Shown: one piece after another, positions 47,149 through 59,060 of the stretch
How positions within the stretch are numbered: the stretch's first letter is position 1
How the letters are laid out: the number at the start of each line of letters is the position of its first letter
Assembly: GCA_019055375.1 (NCBI GenBank)
Contig: JAHQIW010000940.1
Coordinates: forward strand, 62,001-126,000
Direction of reading: 5' to 3'
DNA: 64,000 bases
Origin: Parelaphostrongylus tenuis
Lineage: Eukaryota > Nematoda > Chromadorea > Rhabditida > Metastrongylidae
Notes under the pieces: generated by a model
Database searches by the model: none
Told to the model about the DNA's origin: nothing
The model's input: the letters and a program-made list of their open reading frames with translations, nothing else
Made by a program: the position numbers and the translations under genes

Positions 47149-47805
47149 TTGAATTGTACAAGATGCTCGCACACGTTTCTATCGTATTTCTATTGCCATT
47201 ATCGACGTCAACTCTCCAAGGAGGGTCAGCAGAACTGTGCAGTAGCAAAAAAATTAGGCCACAGTTACTTTCGGCCTCTATGGTGGTCTGGGCCGGCATT
47301 TGCCCACCAGAAAAATACTGTTGGTCTTCATCAACAGAACGTCAAAATCAACGCTGCCAGCTATCACCAGCAAGTTTCACGAGGCATACATGAACCATGA
47401 ACTACTCAACACTTTGGCGCCAACAGATTTACATTTCAACAAAGCTGAGCATTTGCGAATTCAGCTTGCTCAACGATTGCCTTATGTTAAGAACTGTTTC
47501 CATTGGTAGAGACACTCGGCCGTCAGACTCGCCTTGTCTCAGCCCAATGGATCACCCTGTGTTGTCCATGCCGTGTCAGAAAATTTAGGCGACTCGCTGC
47601 AGCACCGTAGACGCGTTTGCTACGGCTTTAACACAGGCTGTTCACGAACTCATAGCGGAAACATGAGCGAGCATTTTGTGCAACTCAACTACTGTGATTC
47701 GTTGATTTTCACTCGAGCACATCTGAAGTCTAGACCAAATTTCATCATGGAATTTAATAGAATCACCACACTAATAAAAAAATGTCGTATCAGTGCTAAA
47801 ATTAG
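47149..47805 (+). pseudogene. Tc1/mariner transposase remnant, unit 2
   Basis: Same broken motifs as 21,829-22,480: 'MVVWAGICP', 'VKINAASYHQQV', 'SPMDHPVLSM'. It differs by only a few bases, mostly one-base indels in short runs. Confidence 0.7.
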
Positions 47806-47835
47806 CAAAATTAAAATTCGCAGAACTTTTTTCTG

Positions 47836-47861
47836 GATATATATATACATATATGTACATA

Positions 47862-47896
<35 letters not shown>
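47836..47896. repeat. (TA)n microsatellite
   Basis: TA/TATG runs, longer than the unit 1 counterpart at 22,524. Confidence 0.9.
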
Positions 47897-47924
47897 CCTT
47901 GGTGAATTGAGTGCATTTGTGGCA

Positions 47925-48045
47925 CATTTGCGCCACTAGTGGTGTAGTGGCAGCACGCGTCCCCGGTATCGATGAAGCGCGGGTTCGATTCCCGTCTGAG
48001 GCCTTGTTCACCACTTAGTTCTCTTAGGGCCAATCCTCTTAGGGC
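47925..48045 (+). repeat. tRNA-like SINE, family S4, unit 2
   Basis: A-box-like 'tggtgtagtggcagcacg' and B box 'gcgggttcgattcccg', nearly identical to 22,600-22,720. Confidence 0.65.
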
Positions 48046-48059
48046 GCTCAGTCCGCTAT

Positions 48060-48300
48060 GCTAAGAGTAGGCGACGGCGAACATTTTGCACTATAAGTCA
48101 AGTGAAATTGTCACTGAACAGACAGGCATATGATTATCTGGCATGTTGAAATTTCAGCGTGGTTTTAACAAAACACTGGAAACAAAAGGTACGATAATTT
48201 GAAGATACCAGCCAAGAGCAATCCAGCGTGCAACACTGTCTGTTCAGTGATAATTTCACTTGAATTGCAGTGTAAAATGTTTGTCGTCGTCGAAAGTCGA
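48060..48300. mobile_element. Family T foldback, unit 2
   Basis: Inverted ends as at 22,735-22,975. The right end carries several differences from unit 1 while the left end is identical, marking the other edge of the high-identity tract. Confidence 0.6.
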
Positions 48301-48663
48301 CACTTCATGCTACAGCCATATGCGCCAGTTTTCGAAAAACCTTTTTTTTTGTCGTTGCTACAGAGGAATTCATGCTTTGGAGACGTGCATATTTTTCGCC
48401 GAACAAAGCTCTTTCTTTGGACTATTAGTAATCATTCGATAGAGTAATCGTTTCTGATTTTAACGGTGTACTTATATTCTAAAAAAACCGTTTCTCTGCA
48501 ACGTTGCACGAAAAGTAAGATTGGTTCACAAGCGCGAGCAAGGTGGTCTCTGGCCAATTCACGGGCCGCTGGTCGAGGCAGCAATGGGGGTTGAGCAGTT
48601 ATTAATTGATTTTTGACCGGTCTTAAGCTGGTACAATTCTTTCTTATTCAGTTAAAAAGTAAT

Positions 48664-49124
48664 TCCAAAAAAAGAATGTCTAAAGCCTAAACGAGGTTGA
48701 TACGCCAGGGTCATACACCGGTGCTTCGGAGGTTTCGGCCTCTTCGTCAGTGACTCCCGCCCCACCCTGCACTGTAGCAAAGAGGGAGGCGTTTGTGGTG
48801 ATGGCATAGTGTACAATGACACTGGTCCATCACCATCAGTCGATGGTTTTGGCTGGTAGATCAAAATTGATCTATAAAATCGACTGTTTTCAAAACCTCG
48901 CAATAAACATTCAAAATAACTTCAAAAAAGAATGTCTAAAGCCTAAACGAGGCTGGTATGCCAGGGCCATACACTGGTGCTTCGGTGGTTTTCCTCAACC
49001 TCAACCGAAACACCGGTGTATGACCCTGGCGTAGCAACCTCGTTTAGGCTTTGGACATTCTTTTCTCGATTTATTTTGAATGTTTATTGCGAGGTTTAAA
49101 AAACAGTCGATCTTATGAAAAAAA
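48664..49124. mobile_element. Foldback element private to unit 2
   Basis: It interrupts the unit sequence between 'gttaaaaagta' and 'tttccccgctttgaaagg'. Unit 1 has uninterrupted 'aaaaagtatttctccgcttc' (23,327) and the second tandem copy 'aatagtatttctccgctttg' (25,897). Inside, 'gaatgtctaaagcctaaacg' occurs twice directly (near 48,674 and 48,930) and once inverted (49,040-49,060), and 'cctcgcaataaacattcaaa' is mirrored near 49,075-49,095. No ORF. A compact inverted/direct-repeat, non-autonomous element. Confidence 0.75.
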
Positions 49125-49898
49125 ACTATTTCCCCGCTTTGAAAGGAAAACTCCAGATGAGGCATGTGACTCTATACAAAAGGCTTTAAATACGTTTACT
49201 TGTCATGAATACGCTTGAAACAATCAATATTATGATCACTTTAATAAAATTCGGGGTACCAGAGCGTCCTATTTGCTTCCAACTGCGACTCGAAAACATT
49301 TAGACGCTACGAGCTTTTCTCTACACGCTCATATGGTCGAAAATCGATCCATAATCGCGCAACCCCTATCGCTGCCTCAACCAGCGACCGGTGAAGTTGC
49401 TCGCGCATGTAAACAATCTTATTTTCGCTGTTGCGTTACAGAGAAACGCTCTTTACATAACATAAGCATATCGTTGGATTCAGAAACGATTACGCTGGCG
49501 AAAGTTTACTGATAGTCTAGAGAAAAAGCTTTGCCCGGCGAGAAATATGCACATCTAAAACGTAATTTGTGCGGATTCTACAGCGTTGTCAAAGGGTCTT
49601 TTTGAAAACCGGCAGCGTGGGGCTATAGCCAGAACTATAAGCTTTCAACGGCTACTAGCCCTCCTGTGAGCACTTTTTCTCCAGCGAGGATGTCGGTTCT
49701 TCATTTGTCCCCTCATAATCAGAAAAAACCTGTAGTGGCTGGGCGCGTGAAATGAAACTGTATCATTATTTCTACTTTGCAGACAGAAACAGAGCAGAGT
49801 TCCACAAACTACTCTTTTCGCTTTCTATGCAAAGATCGTAATTCTACAAATCATCATCAAACTGCTTCTGTGCACAGGTACTGGGGTGCTTTGTTTTC

Positions 49899-50340
49899 TT
49901 AGATCGTTTGCAATCCAGTTGCCCTTTTATTCTGTGATGCGCTGCTTGTAGAATAAGGAGGTTTGCCACCCATGTAAGCATCATAGTGTTCAGAGCAGAT
50001 TAGAATGTGCCACAAATTTTTGCGGTCTCGTGCTAAATGCCCGAGAAAATCGGATGGATTCATTTTTAGCCAGAATCTTTCTGTTGTGAAGAAATCTGAT
50101 CTAATCATGGCATCTGAAAATGCTTTAACTGATCAAATAGAAAGTATGTCGCAATTTTCGCGACAAGTCCTTGCATTGCCTCCGATAAGATACCGTGTCA
50201 AGCCAACCAGAAACTTCTGAGAGGACCCGGTGGGAGCTTTCGTTGCCATCAGCGAAAGTGTTGTTTCTGTCGCGTTAACATAAACAATACCACTCCTCGA
50301 AACATGTGGTCTGATTGTTCTCACGCGTCCTAAGTCTAAT
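49899..50340 (-). pseudogene. Coding-like block, best-preserved copy
   Basis: Minus strand: 'RTIRPHVSRSGIVYVNATET', 'TLSLMATKAPTGSSQK', 'FLVGLTRYLIG', a stop, then after 'gcattttcag' an open run 'MIRSDFFTTERFWLKMNPSD', 'FLGHLARDRKNLWHILICSE', 'HYDAYMGGKPPYSTSS'. It could be two exons separated by a short intron, but the phases I tried give a stop. I cannot name the family. Worse copies are at 24,600-25,060 and 26,940-27,400. Confidence 0.35.
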
Positions 50341-51147
50341 AAGCCTTTCTATTATCGGCTGGCGAACTCAGTGCAGTGATCTCGTCTCGTATGAGCAAAA
50401 TGAATCAGGTTTGAACTTGTTCGTCATCGATATCGTTATCAATATTATTATTGTCATCATTACCAATATAAGCACTCGTGAGTCATAGCTCATTAATTCA
50501 GTTGTTGCTCTATTTTTTAGTTTTTAAACTTTTGCTTTCTTATATTTTACTATTTTTATACTTGATTTCAAAACGCTTCAACTTTAGGTATACGAAAATA
50601 ATGAGTCAGTCAAGTTTGTATAAGCCGCTATCGTTTCGTGCTGTAAGCATTTTTCTGGACTACGTTCCAAACTTTGTAGTGTTCATATATTCTCAATTGT
50701 TTTCTGAAGTGTCTTTTGTTGACCATGTTTGACTTTTAGCTGCTAGAGAATTTTCGCATCGTGCGATCTGTCGAAAAAAATTACTTAATATGAAGCATGA
50801 TCTGAAGTTGGCCGTCTTCTTTTAGCCATACTACTGTATTTGCATGCTCATTGAATAACAAAGAGTCGTGATTTGATAGCGATTATAACATTTGGAGATA
50901 GCTGTCTGTTGCTTATTCCTTGCATATAATCATTTATAAGTCTTTTTTTACAGCTGTGTTGGAATTTTAGGCATATCTTTTTTTACTAAAAAAATAAACG
51001 ACATGGAGAAAAAGTGTTTCTTCAAAGTTTTGTTTACATAAAAGTGGCGGATCAGTTTTCATTGTGCGTTCAAAATTTTGATTATAATACTTGAATATTG
51101 ATGATCAAATAAAGAACTGCCCACGTTCAACAAAATCACCTTTCCAG

Positions 51148-51242
51148 GCAGCACTTCTCACAATGTTCCAACTTCGCGGTGAGCATTTTGATAATCCACT
51201 GAAAACTTGGGAACATCTCGGCATAGAAGAACAAATAAAATG
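51148..51242 (+). CDS. Candidate exon, open in unit 2, unknown protein
   Basis: The acceptor 'cacctttccag' precedes 95 nt encoding 'AALLTMFQLRGEHFDNPLKT' and then 'WEHLGIEEQIKW', and the donor 'gttagtaaaatgg' follows. The tryptophan- and acid-rich peptide looks like real protein. The unit 1 copy (28,152-28,246) has a frameshift. No family recognised and no neighbouring exon assigned. Confidence 0.35.
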
Positions 51243-51659
51243 GTTAGTAAAATGGATTTTTTTATATGTCATGTAATTGCTTTGGTTTGATATCTTCTCA
51301 TTGTTTGTCGTGAAATGAAATAAATGAAACGCATGATGAGTACGTTTTGAAGCGTAACTTTTGAATAGAAGTCGAGATTTACCGAATACAGTTTGCTTTT
51401 TATAGGCTGTGAAAACGAGTAAAAAAAGGGGAAGCACTGGATTAAGCACAACTCATTGCGAGTGCTCGGAGTGCAAAACTGCAGGTTAATTTTTTTTTAT
51501 CTTTTCTACAATGCTTTATCAGTCGTTGGATACCAAGAACAGCGACTACTCTATAAACTCATCAGTTTATGAGTAATTTACTATGCACACAAACACTGGC
51601 GCAAGTTCTTCAGTTCACGCGACTGTCGCAGCATGGAAATATCGGAACTTTTCTAGGTA

Positions 51660-52725
51660 CTGTTAATGAAATAGACTAGCTACCGAGTGAACGAGAGAAT
51701 AGCGTGCCTTAGTCAAATATGTAGATTGTGATCTTCACTCAACTAGTTGAATTCTTTATGCCATTGACAACATTTTGAACTGGATCTGTGCATCAATATT
51801 AGTCTTGTTTGGAAGGTTAGAAACAGTGATTTGATATACTGTTGGCTACCACTCGAAATTATGGGAAAATTCGATATTTCCGTCTTAAGAACTTGTTTTC
51901 AATTTCAAGTTATTAGCTGTGGCCTTATTCGTTGAATTCGGAATTCGAATACTATCTTTAATTCCTGTTACGACATATACATACGAATCTCTCACGGTGT
52001 TCTATGTGAGGAGAAGTGGTCACGAAATTGCAGCTTTCGAACGTATCGATGTCAGTGCTAATATTCACATTGATTCGCCATTTAGAATTTCTTGGAACAC
52101 TGGGATCGATCCATATCGGTATAGTACTTTTGAAATTACCTATTATGAAGCACTACGCGGAATTGTTCATCGTAAACACGCATCTGACTTCGGCTCAGTT
52201 TTCAAATTTCTTTGCTATTGTTCGTGTGAAAATGTTGAACTCCATCCAAAACAAAAATGGTTTTTATTAGAGATGGCTTATAGGATTCACTGCTCAAGAG
52301 TTGTTCAAAGATGGTAAATTTGCGAAATCTGACGCTGAGCTACAGTTGAACTTTCTTCACTCGATCTTTCATTGCAGAGAACGCGTAAGTTATCTTATAG
52401 ACGACTGAATTGAATGAATTGAGTTTGGAAGATATCTGTGGACGGTCAGATAGGTCACCTCAAACGGTGTCACGAATGGAGAGGAATACATGACCCTTTT
52501 TTCAGGAGTTGACCACCGTCGAGAGCTTTTAGTTTTATGCCTTACAAGAGGATAGATGCGTCATACCTGCGATTACGAAAGTTCTATTTCTTCCACTAGT
52601 GCAAACTATGCAATTCTTTAGCACGTGTAGACGATAGTATGGGCAGCTTTCACCCAATAATATATCGTGTTTTATGATTGTCCAGTAATTGCCACTGAAT
52701 TCTGTGCACCACTCTTTTGACATCT
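51660..52725 (+). other. About 1 kb present only in unit 2
   Basis: In unit 1, 'cggaatttctaagtac' joins within about 10 bp to 'ctctaataacaaagcc' (28,650-28,685). In unit 2, 'cggaacttttctaggtac' and 'ctcctaataacaaagcc' are separated by this segment. It is either an insertion in unit 2 or a deletion from unit 1, with no obvious terminal repeats. It contains the exon candidate below. Confidence 0.65.
51914..52313 (+). CDS. Candidate exon of about 133 codons, unknown protein
   Basis: The acceptor-like 'gttttcaatttcaag' precedes an open frame containing 'FVEFGIRILSLIPVTTYTY', 'EIAAFERIDVSANIHIDSP', 'YSTFEITYYEALRGIVH' and 'VELHPKQKWFLLEMAY'. It ends at a donor (gtaaat at 52,314). A 64-nt intron-sized gap with a pyrimidine tract ends at 'tttcattgcag' (52,377). 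The direct join would create a stop, so the exact structure is uncertain. No domain recognised. Confidence 0.3.
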
Positions 52726-52766
52726 CCTAATAACAAAGCCAATTTCACACAAGACTGAAAATAGCG

Positions 52767-52845
52767 GAGGGCGATATAGCCGAGTGGATGAGTTTGTTGT
52801 CGCGACATGTGCGAGGCCGATCCTCACCCCACCCCCTCCCCCCGC
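52767..52845 (+). repeat. tRNA-like head, unit 2 copy
   Basis: 'gatatagccgagtggatgag' followed by a worn B box ('ggccgatcctcacc') and a C-rich run, homologous to 28,705-28,790. Confidence 0.5.
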
Positions 52846-53029
52846 AACACTCCGACAGTCAACAACGAGCGCCACATCCAAGCTATCCTCGAATTTGCAA
52901 GAACACGTACTCAACCACTAATCTACGACAGTCAAGAAGAAGACACCGGTATCCGGATATCAAACAAAATACCGATATCCCTAAAAGGCCCCACAGGCTG
53001 AAAAATGGCTGCGGCCTATTGCTTTTGCT

Positions 53030-53615
53030 AGAGCGGACTCTGCTTACCCCTCTTGAAAAGATGACGTCGATTATGACTGCTGTGGGGTGGTTTGACAGTG
53101 AATCTCTTCTTATCCGTACTAAAAACCTCTGAAAAACGTGCACCAGCTTTAAACGAATCATTTGGTGAACTTTTGAAAGCCTTTTTTTTATTTTTGGCAA
53201 GGATGTAAGCACGAGTGCTTGTAACTGCTCAGCTTCAGGTTATCTTTGACAATGTTTCGAACGCTCCCACTAGTTTATCCCTAGCTCTCTTAGCCATTTT
53301 ACGCAGCGAACGTCCCGGAATTCGTTGGACTTCGGATCGAATTTTCTGAATGTTTTTCAATAGACGAGGTGGTTAAACAACCTCTTCGAAAACAATCCTC
53401 AATTTTCTTAATTCTCTTTGATTATCTTTGGAACTTTTCAAGATCTCCAATTTTCTTTGGAACGTTTCACGGCTCTGTACACAATTGTTGGCTTGAAAGC
53501 AGTCGATTTTAGCAATGTCGACCGGTTTTATTCCCATCTTGTTCATTTGAATTCCCACGATACGTTCATATTTACAATCTATAGCTTTGATACAACTGAG
53601 GTACGAGAACTCCAT
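53030..53615 (-). pseudogene. Tc1/mariner transposase remnant, unit 2
   Basis: Minus strand: 'KYERIVGIQMNKMGIKPVDI' (first HTH), 'RKLEILKSSK', then worn linker. Counterpart of 29,000-29,565. The 3' catalytic part is missing in both. Confidence 0.6.
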
Positions 53616-53734
53616 ATATCACTATTGTGTGAATTTTTTTCTTATATTTTTATAGCTTTCTGAGTGTTTCTTGAGAATATCACAGAATTTCCTCATGCTC
53701 AGACAGCAAAGCATCGATTGATTGCAATGAAGAT

Positions 53735-54895
53735 GTAGCACAGTATGAGGATTCCTGTCAGGGTCACATGGTTGGCAACTCTGCTGTACGCATTTCCAAC
53801 CAGCGCTTGGTACAGCCCGTTACCGCGCGCTTCATTAACAAATATTTTTCAAAAGTGATTTTCAATTTTTAGTTGTATTTTTCACCTCCATCTTTACAAC
53901 GTCTCCTTTCACTTTCCATTTCGTGTCTTAATCATCAATCATCTCTCTCTATCCTTCACTCTGTAAGAGTATTAGTAGTTATTCAGGTCAATCAATCGTT
54001 GATAGATGATACATGAAGAACAAATTCTGTGTAGTCGTGAATGATCATCAATCGCTTCAGTGAATTATGAATTGAACCTGTGAAGCTCATTAAACGATGG
54101 AAAACGTTATTGTCATTGTATATTTTGGCTCACCGTGGCAACATAGTCGACCTTTCTGTGATATCCTCGCCAACACGTCGCTGTCGCGCGCCTTCTCTTT
54201 CATAGGATATAGGCTCCATTCCAATGGTATAATATAATATAATGGAACTCCGCCAGCACCAGACCATTTGGTCTCCAGAGCTTATCTAGATGGCTGTCAT
54301 CGTCAGTGCGCCTACACGGCCTTCATTGTCGCCTCTACCATCAGCGCATGAGCGCACTTTCACACCACGTTATAAAATAAGTTGTTATCGAACAAGCCAT
54401 TAGAACAGTTAAATGACATGAGCAATTTCGCCTTCTTGACTTTTTCATTTCAGGTATTGTTTGCAATGAGTATTCTTTTCACGATGCCTTGGTCGGCTAC
54501 TGTGCGGTAGGCATCATCAAGCAACGCTTGGTACAGTCCGCCACCGGGCGCTTCACTACCAGATATTTTCCAGAGGTGGTTTTCAAAATTCTTTAGTATT
54601 TCTTCACTTACGTTTTTGCAGCATCACCTATAATTTTTCATCTCACACCTCAGCTCAGTCATCTCTTTCCATTCTTAACTGTGTAAGAGCTGTGGTAGCC
54701 ATCCAAGTCACTCAATTGTTGTTAGATGATACCTGAATGAGCAATTCTCCATAGTTGGGACTGTCTATGAGTCGCTGCAGTGAATTATGAATCAAGCCTG
54801 AGATACTCATTAACAAATGAAAACGTTATTGTCATTACACATGGTGGCCCACCATGTCGACAAAGTCTACCTTTTTTCTACTCTCTAGCACATGG
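53735..54895 (+). repeat. Two tandem 0.4-0.5 kb repeats, unit 2
   Basis: Copies at 53,735-54,200 and 54,460-54,895 correspond one-to-one with those in unit 1 (30,175-31,330). Non-coding. Confidence 0.65.
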
Positions 54896-55201
54896 CTGCC
54901 CCATGGACCCAACACATCGCGTGTCTAACTGGCAGAAATGAACGGTCTGCTCCACCTCCCCACCTCCCCTGCACCACAAGAGCGACTCTTTGAAGTGGAA
55001 TCGCCGAGATTTAAGCTTCTAAAGGCTGCTAGTTTAGTGAAATATATTTGTCTAACGAAAAAAACCCCTTGAATAGTTGGGTATGAGATACAGGTGGTAC
55101 TCTTCCCAGAGTGTGAAGTATTATTCTATGTCATGTCATCAGTATCATACTTCTCATAATTTCCTTCCTTTTATGTATCATTCCATAGTATCCATTGCAA
55201 A

Positions 55202-55392
55202 TAACTTAAGCTAATTGATGGATTGTTCCTGCCTTTTAAAACTCTACTCTGTGCTCTTTAAGATGGGAATATCAACGAGGAGAATTTGAGACTCCATCCA
55301 CAACACGTGTTCGAACATCGTTCACACAGTGGAGGAAATTAGGACTTTGGATTGATCTTACAAATACGGATCGCTGCTATTTTGTTGACAAG
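55202..55392 (+). pseudogene. mRNA-capping enzyme 5' exon (broken), unit 2
   Basis: 'LKLIDGLFLPFKTLLCAL', then the same TAA as unit 1 (55,259-55,261), 'DGNINEENLRLHPQHVFEH' and 'RSHSGG', a one-base loss in an A run near 55,336, then 'LGLWIDLTNTDRCYFVDK' and a donor (gtatgc at 55,393). The shared stop predates the block duplication. The frameshift differs from that of unit 1, so decay continued independently. Confidence 0.7.
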
Positions 55393-55645
55393 GTATGCAT
55401 TGTGTTGAGACTTATATTTTTTGTTGATAATTCGTGTTTTCCAAATAAACGGTACTGATCCGTTTTTGGCACCCATTTCTCACTCTTTGAAGGACAAGGC
55501 CTTTTTCGCCTTTCATTCAGTCATCTAGTAGCCATTCGATAGTTCATATCTCGACGATCTCGACAGCACCCTTGATTTCCAAATAGGACTTCTCAGTGCG
55601 CTGTAGCAATAGAAATACGATTATGTTTTTCCTTTGGCGGGCATA

Positions 55646-55792
55646 ATGGCGCGTCTTTTGAAAGACGCTGCGCGCAACGATCTCAGAGCCGTCGCGAAAC
55701 AACACGTACTTTTTCCCCATTTTGGGATTGATTGTAGATTCTTCGTATTAAAAATGTTGAAGGAACTAGGCTTAGCCGTTCTATGGGCTTAG
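55646..55792 (+). CDS. Small ORF kept open in both units (48 aa), unknown
   Basis: 'MARLLKDAARNDLRAVAKQH', 'LFPHFGIDCRFF', 'MLKELGLAVLWA'. Partner of 32,091-32,231. No ribosome-context or domain evidence. Confidence 0.25.
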   Translation: MARLLKDAARNDLRAVAKQHVLFPHFGIDCRFFVLKMLKELGLAVLWA

Positions 55793-56984
55793 ACTTCCAC
55801 TTTCATTTTATCTTGTCAAATAAACTCACCATTAAGTTTAGGTAATAACTTAACCTAGAAGTGCGAATCGTAATCTTCTCTTTGCTCCTGCAGTTCTCTG
55901 CGGAGACCTTTTCAAAAGCCATCTTTTGCTTTGATTATTATCAAAATTTGTGCTAGCTTATTAGTGCATTAAGTCTATTAAATAGCTGGAAATAGCTGGA
56001 CAAAAAGTGAGCGTCGAGTGTGAAAGGTGAACTTATTTGCGCTGATTCAGCACTCTCGAGGTTTTTCGTGAAGCCAAGAGTATTATTGATAATCGTCGAG
56101 ATTTAAGCTTATAAATAATTGCTAAAAGCCTGAGAGAAATGTGAAAAAGGTGTTGTCTTCGAGGATGTGAAAAAATGGGCCACGGCAACTGAATTATGCC
56201 AAGTAAACTCAGGCTTTCAACCGAAAATTCATCGTGCGAGCCATTGTCTCGCTCACTTCTCTCTACCATACGGCACAGTAACACCCAACGAACAGTCAGC
56301 TGTGAGGATTGCTGTCTTTATCCTCTACCGCGGCGTTTCACCGAATTTTCCTTATCGTTATCTTTGCGACGTCAACCGGTATCTAAGGTTATTTTAAAAC
56401 GTAAATATTATAGCAGAAAAGCGCTCAGTTGTTTGAAACTTCACTATTTTTTATATAAGACGTAAATTCATGGCATGACATCGCATATCCCTTTTTCCCT
56501 CTGAATGGCAATGTTATAATTTCTGATGCAATTCAGTTTGCTGAAAGCATTACGATTTCGCATATTTCTGTATGTCTAGCGATACTACGTAGTTGCTGTT
56601 TGTAATCAACAAATGGATATTGCATAAGTATCCATTGTTTTACAACTGCACTGAATGTATATTATTGTAATAATTCAATTGTTTTATGTTGTTATTTACC
56701 TATGTTATGTTATATGTGAATATACTATGTTGTTATAAGTTACAGATTGTTCGAACTCAATGTTATAAGTTGCAAACTGCTCAATAAGTGGTGATAATAA
56801 ATTATATACATCGATCGCTTGTATCACGGTGTTACTATATGGATATGGTGTGCAGTAATTCGAGCATATTGTGGTGAAAACAAAGTAAGATTTCAACGTC
56901 GTTGCCAACGTGTTAAACGAAGATTAACTTATGCTATTCTTTTCTTTTTGTCAGTATATTTCATTATATTCCATCGGACATAGA

Positions 56985-57240
56985 GTGTAAAATGTTCGTC
57001 GTTGCCTACTCTAAGTATAGGGGACTGAGTGCCCCGAGAGGATTCGTTAAAGACGAAGGGTGACTGCCCTACTTACAAGACCGTCAAGGTTGAGGTATGT
57101 GTGTCGGGCTCTATAAGTCAGCCCTATATTACAGACCACATGACGTGCGTGGCTCAAAAGTGATTATCTGGCATATTGGAGTTTGAGCTGTGTTCTCAAG
57201 AAAACACTCAAGAGGAAAGATGTATTCCAGAACAGTTCAA
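56985..57240 (+). repeat. Dispersed repeat, family T, unit 2
   Basis: 'gtgtaaaatgttcgtcgttg', 'gtgtgtcgggctctataagt', 'gattatctggcatattggag', homologous to 33,420-33,690. Confidence 0.65.
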
Positions 57241-58469
57241 AGTTTGAAGAAGAAAGCGAACTGTCATAAATAAAGCCAGTCTCGTATTGACAGAGAAGAA
57301 AGACGTTTTGATCCGCAATGTATCTGTGAAGCATCACTCAGAAAAGGTTTGCTTGAAGAAGATTGGCGTAGTGCTCGCATATAATAAAGATATTCTGTCA
57401 CTTCTGTGAGATCAAAAGTACGAGAATGTCAAATCTCAAGTAAGAGCAATTTATTTCTCCTTGAGACACACGAGAATAATTAGGGTCAGACTAGAGCTAG
57501 CAAATAAGAATCTAAGTTTTTATGCAAACAAGCTGGCATACTCTTACAATATGATAATTCGAGTATTTGAAGACAGTGACATTCAACTCCAGCGCTGTAC
57601 CATGTCCTCTAGTAAAGCTTTTCATAGTAGCACGATACTGTAGGCGTTCATCGTCAGAAACAATAGAAAATATTTTTCAAACTAAAATCACAGTTTGTCA
57701 CTCAAAATTCTGGCTGAACATGCTACATCACTGATAGTCTCATGTATTTCAAGTGATAGAAATCCGCTGATTGTTTTTTTTTTATCTCCCTCTGGCGTAT
57801 CCAATTTTCTTCGTGTGCTATCGCTCTGTCTTGGGGAGAACAAAATTTTCTCACTTCCTAATCAATACAGATAGTAGTTTCAGTAGTAAAAATAGCTGCG
57901 CAATGCTTGTACAAATCTGCCTAACAGAAGATCTATTATTTTGTTTATTTATTTATTTACATGGCCCGTCATCACAATTCTTTACTGTGTTTATTGTGAG
58001 GATCTCAGTACTTCTAGCATTTGAACCGTTTTTCGCCTTCTTCTAAAATGACGTAGAATATTGGCTGAGCATTTCTCCTCGAAATCTCCAGGAAAGCCTT
58101 GCTATGGCGTTCTTGATGAGTGTCAAAAAGAGTCACCTGTTCTAATACAACAAACTCAAGACGAATGCATGAATATGTTTGTTGACTGATCCATCGCAGT
58201 CAAAACACGCAGCTGACAGCTCTTGGATCTGCACACAACTCATGATCGCTGAAGATAAGCATTTGCTTTCTGCTTGCACACCTCACTTTTACTTCTATTT
58301 TGCCCTATATATCTCGCTAGCGGTGTAAAAAGATGGAATGTCTTTTCGCTGGTCAATTCGTTATAAGCAGAACATGCATTCCATTCATGTCGTAAAAAGC
58401 AGATGGACTAGGCCTGTACAGTAGCTCCATCGAGATACTAAGTCAACGATTATTGCGATCGCAGACATG

Positions 58470-59060
58470 ATGGATGAAGCAAATGTGTCTGTCGCTTGCT
58501 GATCGTCGAGTGAGTCGTGTAGCTGCCATTAGCACCATTTTTACCACTAGCGTGTGAGAATATCCCAGTGTTTTCCAATTGTTCAAGAGTATCACTACCC
58601 CTTATATTTTTCTTCTAGGTCTTTTGTGAAGATATCAGAGCACCGGATCGTTGTTACGCCTTTGACATAAGAAGGACTGATAACAGCAACGGCTCTTGTC
58701 CATCGGTAATCCTGAAAAAGCAATATGGTTTGCTTCACTTCATCTTCGATATTCTCGCTTGCAGAAGTGTGCATTTGATGTTCGATCATTGACTTAGATG
58801 ACGACTTCGAATTCTTTTTCATTTGCTAGATATGAATTGGCTTAATACTGAGCTTTCGAATGTGTGTTCAATAACGAAGTGATTCTTCGCCTCGCTTAGA
58901 CAGCGCTTAAGGTTCCGAAACATAATTTATAGAAAAAAGTCTTTGAGTTAAAATGTGGGCTGAAGTGGAGTATTGTTCGTCTTTTTCAACACGTTCCCGA
59001 TGCCCTCAAACGCTCCAAGCTGTTCACTTCTTCCTGATTACGTCTGGAGTGAAGACGTTC
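58470..59060 (-). pseudogene. RTE-clade retrotransposon 3' fragment, unit 2
   Basis: Clearest of the three copies. The minus-strand ORF 58,595-58,822 contains 'YRWTRAVAVISPSYVKGVTT' and 'IRCSDIFTKDLEEKY', matching the RTE C-terminal order N-R-W-T-R-A-V, I-P-R-D-V-K-R-T, R-W-S-D-F-F-T-K. 'HSTISKRQTH' follows after a frame change. Truncated at both ends and inactive. Confidence 0.65.

Noticed and set aside
47689..48033. 114-codon minus-strand ORF
   Set aside because: It runs through the (TA)n repeat and the S4 SINE; part of its length is microsatellite.
52788..53132. 114-codon plus-strand ORF
   Set aside because: It is antisense to the mariner remnant and frame-broken in unit 1.
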